Source: Brucella sp. 21LCYQ03 (GTDB lineage: Bacteria; Pseudomonadota; Alphaproteobacteria; Rhizobiales; Rhizobiaceae). From it: DNA of 48,546 nucleotides. This document shows positions 16,820 through 25,339 of this stretch, in pieces (position 1 is the stretch's first letter; each line of letters opens with the position of its first letter). The stretch lies in contig NZ_JAMJWE010000024.1 in assembly GCF_023554105.1 (NCBI RefSeq), forward strand, positions 1-48,546, written 5' to 3'. Made by a program: the position numbers and the translations under genes. The notes below the pieces were generated by a model. That model was not told the DNA's origin and did no database searches. It worked only from the letters and a program-made list of their open reading frames with translations.

Positions 16820-18322
16820 TCAATTCAACGTCTTGAGCCGGTCATTGACGGCATCTTCGGTCATGTTTTCACCGGAGAGTTCATCGACGAAACGTCCACG
16901 ATGCATCACCAGCACACGATTGCAGTTTTGAACCAGTTCGGGCACGTCATCCGAAATCATCAGCACGGCCAGACCTTCATCCTGCGCAAGTTTGCGGATG
17001 ATGTTGTGAATCTGAGCTTTCGAGCCGACATCGACGCCAACCGTCGGGCCATTGAGAATGAGGATTTTGGCACCCGTCAGAAGCCAGCGTGCCAGAACCA
17101 CGCGTTGCGCATTGCCGCCGGAGAGATGATTGACCGGCGTATGCGGACCCGGCGCAACAATGCTCATTGCCGAGAACATATCGCGGGTGGTCGCATCCGC
17201 CTTTTTGCGATTGATAAACAAGCCGCGTACGAATTTATCGATTGAGGTAACAATGATATTGCGCTCAATCGATTGTGTCAGAAAAAGCCCTTCCGTGAGA
17301 CGGTCTTCAGGCACATAGGCAACGCCGCAGGCGATACCTTCCTGAACCGTTTTCGGGTGAACGGACTTGCCTTCAATCTGTACCGAGCCGGTGAAATCAG
17401 GCTTCATACCAAACAAGGCCAGCGCCAGCTCTGTACGGCCTGAGCCAATAAGACCGGAAATTCCAACAATCTCGCCTGCATGAAGTGTCAGGCTGGCATT
17501 TTCTACGGAACCCGCAACAGTCAGATTTTCGACTTTAAGGCTTGGCTTATCGGTTGCGCCCTCACGCGGCGTCCAATGATAGCTGTGCGCAGTCAGTTCC
17601 TGTCCAGTCATTGCATGGGTGATGGACGGTTCATCAAACTCGCTAATCGGGCCTTCAGCAACTTTCTTGCCATTTCGAAAAATAGTCAGCCGTTCGCTGA
17701 TTTCCAGCATTTCGCGCATCTTGTGGCTAACGAAGAGAACAGCGATACCCTGTGCCTGAAGATCGCGCACGATCTTGAACAGCGCATCAACTTCGTGCCT
17801 TGTGAGAGCGGTTGTTGGTTCATCCATGATCAGAAGCCGCGCATCAGCCATAACGGCGCGCGCGATTGCGACGATCTGCTTACCGGATGTTGGCAGGCTA
17901 TCCACATCGGCATCCAGATCCATCTGAATACCGAGACGGTCAAGCGCCTGCTGCGCAAGTTCGCGCACGCGCTTCCAGTCAACGGCTTTGCGACCTTCCA
18001 TGAGAAACGTATTGATCGCCAGATTTTCGGCAACGGTCAGGTTTCCGAACAGGGAGAAATCCTGATATATAACCTGAATGCCGTGGTGCACGGATTTGAC
18101 AGGATCAAGCTTACCGACGACCTTGCCGTTGATCAGGATTTCACCGTCTTCCGGTGTATAAACTCCGGACATGATTTTGATTACAGTGGATTTGCCGGAG
18201 CCGTTTTCGCCCGCAAGACAGTGAATTTCGCCGGGCTTTATTGCAAAGGACACGTCGTCCAGTGCCTTGACGCCGCCGAAACGCTTGCCGATATGGCGCA
18301 ATTCGATCAGATTTTCAGTCAT
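16820..18322 (-). CDS. Sugar ABC transporter ATP-binding protein (RbsA/MglA type)
   Basis: 500 residues from ATG 18322, which has GAGG six bases upstream. Two nucleotide-binding domains are fused, as usual for ribose-type importers. The first has Walker A GENGSGKST near 38 and Walker B LLIMDEPTTALTRHEV near 165 with a divergent signature (SLPTSGKQIVAIA). The second has a degenerate Walker A region (GLIGSGRTELALALFG) and signature LSGGNAQRVVLARWL near 400, with Walker B replaced by ILNGPTVGVD, lacking the usual Asp-Glu pair. Asymmetric sites of this kind are normal in RbsA/MglA, although the NGP in place of DEP is worth noting. It energises import through the two permeases. Confidence 0.93.
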   Translation of the reverse strand: MTENLIELRHIGKRFGGVKALDDVSFAIKPGEIHCLAGENGSGKSTVIKIMSGVYTPEDGEILINGKVVGKLDPVKSVHHGIQVIYQDFSLFGNLTVAENLAINTFLMEGRKAVDWKRVRELAQQALDRLGIQMDLDADVDSLPTSGKQIVAIARAVMADARLLIMDEPTTALTRHEVDALFKIVRDLQAQGIAVLFVSHKMREMLEISERLTIFRNGKKVAEGPISEFDEPSITHAMTGQELTAHSYHWTPREGATDKPSLKVENLTVAGSVENASLTLHAGEIVGISGLIGSGRTELALALFGMKPDFTGSVQIEGKSVHPKTVQEGIACGVAYVPEDRLTEGLFLTQSIERNIIVTSIDKFVRGLFINRKKADATTRDMFSAMSIVAPGPHTPVNHLSGGNAQRVVLARWLLTGAKILILNGPTVGVDVGSKAQIHNIIRKLAQDEGLAVLMISDDVPELVQNCNRVLVMHRGRFVDELSGENMTEDAVNDRLKTLN

Positions 18323-18401
18323 AGAGGCCTCATGCAAGGCTGCAAATGCAGATGGAATGGGGAGAAAGAGGCACGTGCCTCTCCCTCCTGTTCAGAGCCG
18401 A

Positions 18402-19448
18402 TTAGAAATCGTACTGATCCATATTTTCCTTGGTCACACCGACCCAGCCTGCACCATAAAGCATGTTTGGCTTGGAAGCATCTGGAGCAAGAAGGCTTTC
18501 ATAGCCAGGAAGACCCATATTCAGGCCAGCCTTGATCTGGTCGTTCTTCTTTTCAAGTGCCGCAACGGCCAGCATGTTCATGGCATAGCCAGCAACTGCC
18601 GGATCCCAGAACTGGATATACTGAATATCGTCGTTCTTGATATACTCGCCAGCAACTGAAACAAGGCCTGTTCCTGCGAAGAACACTTTGCCCTTAAGAC
18701 CACCTTCTGCAATCAGACGACCTGCACCGGCCGAGGTTGGCATTGGAGCGCCCAGAATACCGGTAATGTCTGGGTATGCAGTCATTGCTTCTTTGAGCTT
18801 GGTATAGTCGGTGTTGGCATCGTCATAGGTTTCGAGACGCTCGGTCACCAATTCCATTTCAGGGAAGTTGGCCTTTTGATACTCAACAGCACCATCAATC
18901 CATTCCATCTGCGATTTTGCAGTCAAACCGCCAACGGTTGCAACATACTTGCCCTTGCTGCCCATCGACTTGCCGAGTTCCTTCATCAGGTTCGCGCCAT
19001 AAGCCTTGTTGTCAAAGGCTTCGATGTTGAAATCGACGTTCTGAATGTTTGACGCTTCGTGGCTAATGACGACAATGCCACGATCACGCGCCTTCTTCAG
19101 TACAGGCTCGACTGCTTCGACCGAAAACGGAACGATAGCGATGGCATCGACGCCCTGAGCGATAAGATTTTCAACAATCTGCACCTGAGCAGCGGCGTCT
19201 GCCTGACTTGGGCCAACCATCCACACATCATTGCCGGTATCCGACTTGAACTGCTCGACGCCATCACGCATACGGTCGAACCACGCAATGCCGTCAACTT
19301 TGACCACGGTCGCAATGGTGTATTTCTTGTCGTTTGCGCTCGCGATCAGATCTTTGTTAACCTTGGATGTGTCGACTACGCCTTCAGCGAAAGCATGTGG
19401 CATGGCAACAGACATGGCGATAGCCATGGACGCGATAAATTTCTTCAC
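18402..19448 (-). CDS. Periplasmic sugar-binding protein, LsrB/RhaS-like
   Basis: 348 residues starting with GTG at 19448, chosen for the ribosome site GGGAGGAAA seven bases upstream and because it places a clean signal peptide (ending MPHAFA) at the N-terminus. The fold is peripl_BP_4, with YTIATVVKVDGIAWFDRM, VGPSQADAAAQVQIVENLI, GVDAIAIVPFSVEAVEP and a tail ENMDQYDF close to that of LsrB (DNIDKYDF). Of the LsrB residues that hold AI-2, the Lys and the Ala-Pro pair appear kept, but the ligand Asp residues (TWDSD, TDQNQ in LsrB) are replaced (SHEAS, KSQME), so AI-2 is not the expected ligand. It is the first gene of the operon and delivers the sugar to the transporter. Confidence 0.88.
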   Translation of the reverse strand: MKKFIASMAIAMSVAMPHAFAEGVVDTSKVNKDLIASANDKKYTIATVVKVDGIAWFDRMRDGVEQFKSDTGNDVWMVGPSQADAAAQVQIVENLIAQGVDAIAIVPFSVEAVEPVLKKARDRGIVVISHEASNIQNVDFNIEAFDNKAYGANLMKELGKSMGSKGKYVATVGGLTAKSQMEWIDGAVEYQKANFPEMELVTERLETYDDANTDYTKLKEAMTAYPDITGILGAPMPTSAGAGRLIAEGGLKGKVFFAGTGLVSVAGEYIKNDDIQYIQFWDPAVAGYAMNMLAVAALEKKNDQIKAGLNMGLPGYESLLAPDASKPNMLYGAGWVGVTKENMDQYDF

Positions 19449-19666
19449 CGGTATTTCCTCCCTGGAAACGATAGCTCCCGCTGGAACGCAATTGCGCAAA
19501 CGGGATTGGTGACCATTGATTTTACGCTGATGCTTTGCATTCTTATGCTCACACCAGAGTCTCCTCCATTGCAGCTAACGTTTGGGATGGCTGCAAAATC
19601 CTCTCTCCGACAATGGCTGCAAGAAATTTCGATGCTTGCAACCAAAGCTATTGTCGTGTCCTCCAT

Positions 19667-19745
19667 ATGAAACAAACCATAATGTTATGATCGTATCATT
19701 ATGTTTGGATCGTTTCATATTATTGTTTGACCTGTCAAGTGTAAT
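19667..19745. promoter_or_regulatory. Divergent regulatory region with nested palindromes between the binding-protein gene and the DeoR-family gene
   Basis: An outer imperfect inverted repeat spans 19667-19718: ATGAAAC and CCATAATG on the left mirror CATTATG and GTTTCAT on the right. At its centre lies ATGAT-CGT-ATCAT (19687-19699). On the minus strand TTGACA (plus 19739-19734) stands just upstream and AT-rich sequence follows, giving a plausible promoter for the operon. DeoR-family repressors bind such repeats between divergent genes, so this is the candidate operator of the adjacent regulator. The assignment is inference. Confidence 0.6.
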
Positions 19746-19813
19746 CCATCACAATTGCACAAACTGGTGGGGCGGGTTAAATCAAACCGCACCACAACTG
19801 AAATGGGGAATCA

Positions 19814-20524
19814 GTGAGCAGGATCAGTCGAAAAGATGAGCGGATCGCAGAAATTGCTGCTCTCGTAGAAGAGGTCGGGGTGTTACGTCTTCGGGATGCA
19901 GCCATAAAACTGGGCGTTTCCGAAATGACGATCCGGCGCGATATTAGCCGCGATGCGGGACCACTCAATTGTTTGGGTGGTTACATTATCCCTGTGCAAG
20001 ATGGCGTAAATGGCAGTGATTATATCTTTGATCTTGAAAAAGATTGTCATGCGAATGCCAAAATTAAGGCCTGCACTGCAGCAGCGGCTCTCATTGAGCC
20101 CTATGACACAGTTTTCATTGATTGCGGAACCACGACACCGCATCTGGCGCATCTCGTTCCACAAAACCAGAATCTTACCGTCGTCTGTTATTCGTTGAAT
20201 ATTGCTGAGATACTTTCACGCCGAAGCGACGTTCGTCTTATTGTTCTGGGGGGCGTTTATCATCCGGAAGCCGCATCTTTTTCGAGTGACGAGGGTATTG
20301 AAGTGCTCAAACGAATAAATGTCAATAAGGCGTTTTTATCGGCCGGAGGGGTCGATGAAACCCATGGCGTAACATGTTCTCATTTTCATGAAGTGCCGGT
20401 CAAACAGATGGCTATGCAACGTGCTTTACAGAAATATCTGGTTGTCGATGAAAGCAAACTCGGTAAAGTGCGTGCCGCGCGTTTCGCTGGCGTCGCTGAC
20501 TTTAACAAGGTTATTTACAAATAG
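19814..20524 (+). CDS. DeoR-family transcriptional regulator
   Basis: 236 residues from GTG 19814. The N-terminal winged helix (about 1-60) has RISRKDERIAEIAALVEEVG, LRDAAIKLGVSEMTIRRDIS, the DeoR recognition helix. The C-terminal sugar-sensing domain contains DTVFIDCGTTTPHLAHLV near 100, LSAGGVDETHGVT near 175 and VVDESKLGKVRAARFAGVAD, the DeoRC signature. Such proteins repress sugar operons until a phosphorylated sugar binds. It is transcribed away from the binding-protein gene across the palindromic region, so it very probably controls that operon, with deoxyribose 5-phosphate or a related ester as inducer (inference). Confidence 0.92.
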   Translation: MSRISRKDERIAEIAALVEEVGVLRLRDAAIKLGVSEMTIRRDISRDAGPLNCLGGYIIPVQDGVNGSDYIFDLEKDCHANAKIKACTAAAALIEPYDTVFIDCGTTTPHLAHLVPQNQNLTVVCYSLNIAEILSRRSDVRLIVLGGVYHPEAASFSSDEGIEVLKRINVNKAFLSAGGVDETHGVTCSHFHEVPVKQMAMQRALQKYLVVDESKLGKVRAARFAGVADFNKVIYK

Positions 20525-20645
20525 AGGCAGCTCTGACTGGCTATCAGCATCAATAGGCTTGCGTTCAACGTAAGGGGAAGAGCGGATAATGAATTGACAA
20601 ACTTTGCCAATTTGTGAATATGGCTTGTAGAGATAGGAGAGTTTG

Positions 20646-20900
20646 ATGGCAACGATGAATGTATCGCTCCCTCACCTTATGAAAGAATGGGTTGAGGCTC
20701 AGGCCAAAACAGGACGCTATTCGAACGCGAGTGACTATGTTCGCGACTTGATCCGTAAGGATCAGATGCGTGGCGATAAGATCGCAGCAATGCAGCAATT
20801 TGTCGATGAGGGCCTACAAAGTGGAAACGGAGCTCGTTCGCGGGATGATCTGTTTGCTATGGCAATTGCTAACGCCGAAAAATCTCCGAAACGCAACTGA
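20646..20900 (+). CDS. parD: ParD-type antitoxin
   Basis: 84 residues from ATG 20646 with AGGAG eight bases upstream (a TTG three bases earlier is unlikely). The N-terminal ribbon-helix-helix is visible (MNVSLPHLMKEWVEAQAKTG, YSNASDYVRDLIRKDQ), as in the CC2985 group of ParD antitoxins. The C-terminal tail is the part that would wrap the toxin. Its stop overlaps the toxin ATG by one base. The dimer would bind its own promoter and neutralise ParE; both genes of this pair look intact. Confidence 0.9.
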   Translation: MATMNVSLPHLMKEWVEAQAKTGRYSNASDYVRDLIRKDQMRGDKIAAMQQFVDEGLQSGNGARSRDDLFAMAIANAEKSPKRN

Positions 20901-21232
20901 TGGAATTAAAACTCTCGGTTCAGGCGGAAGAGGACATCATTGCTATCGCAGAGCACGGCATAGCAATGTTCGGACCTATTCAGGCCAAACGATATCATTC
21001 GGACTTGTTTAACACGTTGGAGCTGATTGCCAAAAATCCACAAATGGCACGCGAACGGGGAGAAATCTCTCCACCTGTTCGTATCCATCCGTTTAAAGCT
21101 CATCTGATTATTTATCAAATTGAACAGAGTGGAGCCGTATTTGTGATTAGGGTACGGAATGCATTTGAAGATTGGATTAGCGAACCTGTTGATTTGCGCG
21201 ATGGATTGAACCACCTTTGTGTTCCTCGGTGA
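20900..21232 (+). CDS. parE: ParE-type toxin
   Basis: 110 residues of the RelE/ParE superfamily: LSVQAEEDIIAIAEHGIAMFG, RYHSDLFNTLELIAKNPQMA, PVRIHPFKAHLIIYQI and VFVIRVRNAFEDW, the usual order of strands and helices. ParE toxins poison DNA gyrase. The ATG overlaps the antitoxin stop (TGATG). The C-terminus is about ten residues longer than common. In contrast to the pair at 37.1 kb, no lesion is visible. Confidence 0.88.
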   Translation: MELKLSVQAEEDIIAIAEHGIAMFGPIQAKRYHSDLFNTLELIAKNPQMARERGEISPPVRIHPFKAHLIIYQIEQSGAVFVIRVRNAFEDWISEPVDLRDGLNHLCVPR

Positions 21233-21561
21233 CCCAGTCAATTGTGAAAAATTTGCTGCCATTTCAAGATCCTAAATGTATTCCCGTGGATCACAGTAAG
21301 ACGCAAAAATGGGTCAAATGACGGCAGAACTCGACAAGTACTCAAAGCATTCATCACCAGTCTGTCAAAGTAAGCATTTCGCCATGGTTTGATCCTTCCT
21401 TTTGGTTTTGAAGGTTTCGCTGACGCCAACTGATGCCAGCCGTGTAAAAATGCGGAACTGCACATCTGCTGTAGTCAATTTCAGAACACGCTACGAATGT
21501 CAGTTTTTCGTCACAAACCATCTTTATCGGCTGTGATCTAATGCGCGGTTAAGAGGCTGAC
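21233..21561. other. Gene-free stretch between the TA pair and the DUF1566-like gene
   Basis: About 330 bases with no reading frame I can support on either strand and no clear terminator. The start of the downstream gene is preceded by AAGAGG near 21551. Confidence 0.4.
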
Positions 21562-22050
21562 TTGTTACGATATCTGTTGCTTTTACTAATGTTTCCAACC
21601 AACGCGGTCGCAGCTGAACGCTGTATCAAGGAACCTGAGAAACACTTTTTATTCAAAGGGGATGAAGCTGAGGACGGTAAAACGGGTCTGATATGGAAAC
21701 GTTGCGCGGTAGGTATGGTTTGGGATCCGGCGAAAAATACCTGCGGTGGCCAACCAGAATCTTTAAATCAACAAACTGCGAAAGAGGCTGCGGCGGTTGC
21801 CGGGCAAGGGTGGCGGGTTCCGACGGGAGAGGAGTTGGAAACGCTCCTTGTTTCCAGTTGCGATGGTCCCAGGATTAACACCGTTGCATTCCCCTCAACC
21901 GAGGCATCGAACTTTGGTGAAGGGGCAAAATTCTGGACTTCGACCGAAGCAATGCCCGGTCTGTTCTATTACTTCGATTTTTCGAACGGGTGGGTAGATA
22001 TGCATTCAGCGGGCTATAGCCTTTCGGTCTTGCTGGTGAAAAGCCAATAG
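21562..22050 (+). CDS. Exported protein with a DUF1566-like domain
   Basis: 162 residues from TTG 21562 with AAGAGG about eight bases upstream. A short signal peptide (LLLLLMFPTNAVA) precedes AERCIKEPEKHFLF. The body has the DUF1566 pattern: TGLIWKRCAVGMVWD, four Cys in the first half suggesting disulphides, WRVPTGEELETLL, CDGPRINTVAFPST, FWTSTEAMPG and a Tyr/Ser-rich end. DUF1566 domains occur in secreted or surface proteins of unknown function. It is separated from the next exported protein gene by about 135 bases on the same strand. The family assignment is by pattern; no function is claimed. Confidence 0.75.
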   Translation: MLRYLLLLLMFPTNAVAAERCIKEPEKHFLFKGDEAEDGKTGLIWKRCAVGMVWDPAKNTCGGQPESLNQQTAKEAAAVAGQGWRVPTGEELETLLVSSCDGPRINTVAFPSTEASNFGEGAKFWTSTEAMPGLFYYFDFSNGWVDMHSAGYSLSVLLVKSQ

Positions 22051-22185
22051 AGTTTTATCGCTAACCGTTGACACTGTTGCCACCGGTTTATTCGGCCCCA
22101 ACCTTTTTATGCGGTTTTACGTGACAGTGATAATGCGGAGATATCAATCCGTTGCACTGCCTTTTCAAGAGAATGATTGTTTAAA

Positions 22186-22710
22186 ATGAAGCATATCCGC
22201 CCGCGCCAATATTTTCTTTGCGTGATTGTGGGCGCGGTCTGTGCTGCATCTTTGAATATAAAATCTGGCAAAGCTGCCGAACCCACCGATATGACAGCGG
22301 AAAAGCTTTTAGATATCTGTACGTCGTCCACCGCACAAATTGCAGGTAAGAAGGGCGACGTGCTTGGCTGGCAAAAGATGACAGACGCCGAAACAGACGA
22401 GTTGCGTGATGCTTTAATCGGCTATGATCCTGATTCAGTCGAAATTGTAGGATGGCAAAACAAAACAATTGGGCGGCCTGATATTCTATGGTTTGCTACT
22501 CGCACACCTCGTCTTAAACTGTGCTCATATTCGAGCCGGAATGCGGCAGGCCTTCTCGACGGTTTATCGAAACACCTCGGAACACCTGAAAGACTCGAAA
22601 GGGACAATACCGCAAAAAGCATCACTGCTTCATGGTCAAAAAATTCGCTCGAATACGACTTTTTCCAGGCGCGTTCCTCGGCAATTGTTACGATCGGCTC
22701 ACAACGCTGA
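22186..22710 (+). CDS. Exported hypothetical protein
   Basis: 174 residues from ATG 22186 (a GenBank-style alternative begins three codons earlier at 22177). The N-terminus MKHIRPRQYFLCVIVGAVCA is a signal sequence or membrane anchor. The mature part has two Cys (LLDICTSS and RLKLCSYSS) that could pair, plus GWQKMTDAETDELRDALIGY and a Trp-containing C-terminal half. I do not recognise the family. It follows the DUF1566-like gene, and a probable terminator lies 20 bases after its stop, so the two may be co-transcribed. Confidence 0.65.
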   Translation: MKHIRPRQYFLCVIVGAVCAASLNIKSGKAAEPTDMTAEKLLDICTSSTAQIAGKKGDVLGWQKMTDAETDELRDALIGYDPDSVEIVGWQNKTIGRPDILWFATRTPRLKLCSYSSRNAAGLLDGLSKHLGTPERLERDNTAKSITASWSKNSLEYDFFQARSSAIVTIGSQR

Positions 22711-22729
22711 AGCTATGAGCTGTGAGCGG

Positions 22730-22762
22730 AGGCAGCCGGACTTTTCTTTCTGCCTTTTTTTA
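22730..22762 (+). terminator. Probable Rho-independent terminator
   Basis: AGGCAG (22730-22735) pairs with CTGCCT (22750-22755) around a 14-base loop, followed by a run of T. The stem is short but the T tract is strong. Confidence 0.55.
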
Positions 22763-23228
22763 CTACTGGGGGAGGCCCTCAGCAGAGGGTGGGTTGTAGC
22801 GGTATGGAAGAAGCCGGCGACATAAGCTCATTGCCAGGATGCAGAGCGGCAGCTTTCCATAAAGCTCCTAATCCAGATCAATAAATACAATCTGACTTTT
22901 GGATATTTCCTCTTAGATGATTTTAAGCAGCATCAACCTTGGCAAATGCCCGTGCCGTTTCCTTTAGGAAGTTGCACGGTTAGTCATACGCGGTGATCCA
23001 AAATGGGCTTTTAGCCTCGACATACTCTCGTCATAAAATCTCTCAAATCAGACTTATAAACGTGTCGGTATCGTGAGCCCAATGCGCATTATCACCGCAT
23101 GTTTCATTAATATCGTGACAAATTCCAAATTATCAACAATATATAATTTTATCTATATTTTGATTCTGGCTGACGGAAATGTGCGGATTCGCATAATGAT
23201 TTCGGCCATATAAGAGGAGATTTACTGG
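22763..23228. other. Long leader region upstream of bioB
   Basis: No coding sequence is supported in the first 350 bases. The last 130 bases are very AT-rich and hold the probable bio promoter and a BioR-like box. No biotin riboswitch class is known, and none is suggested by the sequence. Confidence 0.5.
23141..23157 (+). promoter_or_regulatory. Probable bio promoter -10 element with adjoining BioR-like box
   Basis: TATAAT stands at 23141-23146, immediately followed by TTATCTATAT at 23148-23157, nine of ten matches to the alphaproteobacterial BioR consensus TTATCTATAA. A GntR-family BioR repressor bound here would cover the promoter. No well-placed -35 hexamer is evident. Confidence 0.55.
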
Positions 23229-24203
23229 ATGAAGAGCGCAATTTCTATAGAAGAAGCTAAAATTATCTATAATTTGCCGTTCAATGACCTGCTGTTTCGC
23301 GCTCAAAATGTTCATCGCTCGCATTTTGATCCGAATGAAGTTCAGATGAGCAGACTTCTATCTATTAAAACTGGCGGCTGCGCTGAGGATTGTGGCTATT
23401 GCAGTCAGTCCGCGCATTATCCGACCGGCTTGAAAGCTTCAAAGCTGATGGAGGTTGAGAAAGTTCTTACGCAGGCGCAAAAAGCCAAAGACGAAGGTGC
23501 AACGCGTTTTTGTATGGGCGCAGCGTGGCGCAGCCCTAAAGATCGCGACATGGAAACGCTTGTGGCGATGGTGGAAAGTGTAAAGGCGCTCGGCATGGAA
23601 ACCTGCATGACGCTTGGCATGCTGACAGAGGTACAGGCAGAGGGTTTTGCGAAGGCGGGTCTCGATTACTACAACCATAACATCGATACGTCTGAACGGT
23701 TTTATCCAGAGATCATCACCACCCGCAGCTTTGATGACCGTCTGAATACCCTTGAGACAGTGCGTATGGCTGGCATCAAATTATGTGCGGGTGGGATTCT
23801 GGGCATGGGTGAGACAATTGATGATCGCATTTCCATGTTGCTGACATTGGCCAATTTGCCTGTGCCGCCAGAAAGTGTACCGATCAATCAACTGATCCCT
23901 ATTCCCGGCTCTAAACTGGCCAATGCAAAACGGGTCGATCCGATAGATTTTATCCGTACAATTGCTCTGGCTCGTATTCTGATGCCAACTTCGCATTTGC
24001 GCCTTTCTGCAGGGCGCACTGAAATGAGCGACGAGATGCAGGCGCTTTGTTTTTTCGCGGGCGCAAATTCGATCTTTATTGGCGAAACTCTGCTGACGGC
24101 GGATAATCCCGGCGAAGATCATGACACAGTGCTTTTTCAGCGCCTTGGCATTTCACCCATGCCGCTGGAATGGATGTCATCGGAGTCTGTGGTGCGGCCA
24201 TGA
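23229..24203 (+). CDS. bioB: Biotin synthase BioB
   Basis: 324 residues. BioB is a radical-SAM enzyme that inserts sulphur into dethiobiotin. The [4Fe-4S] cysteines are Cys51, Cys55 and Cys58 ([13 protein letters not shown]); further BioB motifs are [14 protein letters not shown] near 95, [20 protein letters not shown] near 145, [10 protein letters not shown] near 190 and [25 protein letters not shown] near 260, which includes the Arg that binds the auxiliary cluster. The ATG at 23229 has AGAGGAG upstream and matches the family start. Its stop overlaps bioF (ATGA). A perfect BioR box falls within codons 12-15. Confidence 0.97.
   Translation: MKSAISIEEAKIIYNLPFNDLLFRAQNVHRSHFDPNEVQMSRLLSIKTGGCAEDCGYCSQSAHYPTGLKASKLMEVEKVLTQAQKAKDEGATRFCMGAAWRSPKDRDMETLVAMVESVKALGMETCMTLGMLTEVQAEGFAKAGLDYYNHNIDTSERFYPEIITTRSFDDRLNTLETVRMAGIKLCAGGILGMGETIDDRISMLLTLANLPVPPESVPINQLIPIPGSKLANAKRVDPIDFIRTIALARILMPTSHLRLSAGRTEMSDEMQALCFFAGANSIFIGETLLTADNPGEDHDTVLFQRLGISPMPLEWMSSESVVRP
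23263..23272 (+). promoter_or_regulatory. BioR-type box inside the bioB coding start
   Basis: TTATCTATAA, the exact decamer described for BioR, lies 34 bases downstream of the bioB start codon. A second near-palindrome TTCTATAGAA (23242-23251) precedes it by eleven bases. Bound repressor here would act as a roadblock rather than cover a promoter. It may be chance given the AT-rich codons. Confidence 0.5.
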
Positions 24204-25339
24204 CTATGCTTGCTGACTATGCCGCGCGGCTGGAGACGCTCAGGCGGAAAGCACGATTGCGGAGCCTCACACAAACGGGCGGAGTTGACTTCACGTCTAA
24301 TGATTTTCTGGCGCTTTCTAGTGAACCACGTTTGAAAACAGCGATTATCGATGCCATTCAAAGAGGCGTTCCGTGCGGCGCATCAGGCTCTCGTTTGCTG
24401 CGGGGCAATCATGCAGAACACGAGTGTCTGGAAGTGGAGGCCGCCACCTTCTTCGGTGCACAACGCGCACTTTATTTCGGCAGCGGTTATATCGCTAATG
24501 TAGCGCTTTTCTCCACTTTGCCGCGACGGGATGACCTGATCCTGTATGACGCGCTGATCCATGCAAGCGCCCATGAAGGCATTGCCGCAAGTAAGGCAAA
24601 CTCTATCAGCATAGCGCATAATGATGCTGATGCTTTTGACAATACCATCCGCAACTGGCGTAAAAGCGGTGGGAGGGGACGTCCGTGGATCGCGGTCGAA
24701 AGCCTTTATTCGATGGATGGCGACAGAGCACCACTTGCTGAGCTTGCCGAGATAGCCGAACGCTACGAGGGTTTTCTCATCATTGATGAGGCACATGCAA
24801 CCGGCGTCGTTGGCACTGGCGGAAAGGGATTGGCTACTGAGCTCGAGGGCCGCGAAAATATACTCGTTTTACATACATGCGGTAAGGCGCTTGGAGTGTC
24901 CGGCGCATTGCTTGTTATGCCCTTGATACTGGCTGATTATCTCATCAATCGTGCGCGTGGATTTATCTATTCCACGGCCCCATCGCCATTGATGGCAGCG
25001 GCGGTACGTGAGGCCTTGCGTATTATCGCTGACGAACCGGAACGGCGGAATGAACTTGATCATCGCGTTACCTTTACCGCTCAAGCACTAACGCAGTGTT
25101 TTGGTATAGCGCCGAGCGGATCGCATATTCAGCCGATTATTATTGGCGATAATGCAAAGGCTGTGAGAATTGCCGAAGCACTTCAGGCGCATGGCTTTGA
25201 CATTCGCGCCATACGCCCACCGACAGTCCCGGAAGGCACGGCGCGTCTGCGCCTCTCCATTACCCTCAATGTCGATGAGCAACAGATCGCACAGATGTTG
25301 GACTGCCTTGCCAGTCTCATGAAAGAAACCACAAAATGA
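24200..25339 (+). CDS. bioF: 8-amino-7-oxononanoate synthase BioF
   Basis: 379 residues from ATG 24200, overlapping the bioB stop; an upstream in-frame ATG at 24170 lies inside bioB and is unlikely. BioF is a PLP enzyme that condenses a pimeloyl thioester with L-alanine. Visible features: [19 protein letters not shown] near 30, [13 protein letters not shown] near 65, [20 protein letters not shown] near 95, [13 protein letters not shown] (Asp that holds the PLP ring) near 195 and the PLP lysine in [14 protein letters not shown] near 225. Length and order agree with E. coli BioF. Its stop overlaps bioD. Confidence 0.95.
   Translation: MTMLADYAARLETLRRKARLRSLTQTGGVDFTSNDFLALSSEPRLKTAIIDAIQRGVPCGASGSRLLRGNHAEHECLEVEAATFFGAQRALYFGSGYIANVALFSTLPRRDDLILYDALIHASAHEGIAASKANSISIAHNDADAFDNTIRNWRKSGGRGRPWIAVESLYSMDGDRAPLAELAEIAERYEGFLIIDEAHATGVVGTGGKGLATELEGRENILVLHTCGKALGVSGALLVMPLILADYLINRARGFIYSTAPSPLMAAAVREALRIIADEPERRNELDHRVTFTAQALTQCFGIAPSGSHIQPIIIGDNAKAVRIAEALQAHGFDIRAIRPPTVPEGTARLRLSITLNVDEQQIAQMLDCLASLMKETTK

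Noticed and set aside
17480..18535. 351-codon plus-strand frame opposite the ABC ATPase gene
   Set aside because: It lies opposite a gene with all expected ATPase motifs and has no recognisable domain of its own.
18402..19448. Binding protein as an AI-2 receptor (LsrB)
   Set aside because: Overall similarity exists, but key ligand residues differ and no lsrK, lsrF or lsrG genes are in the operon.
22763..23228. A biotin riboswitch or attenuator before bioB
   Set aside because: No known riboswitch class for biotin and no strong hairpin pair; BioR-type boxes explain control better.
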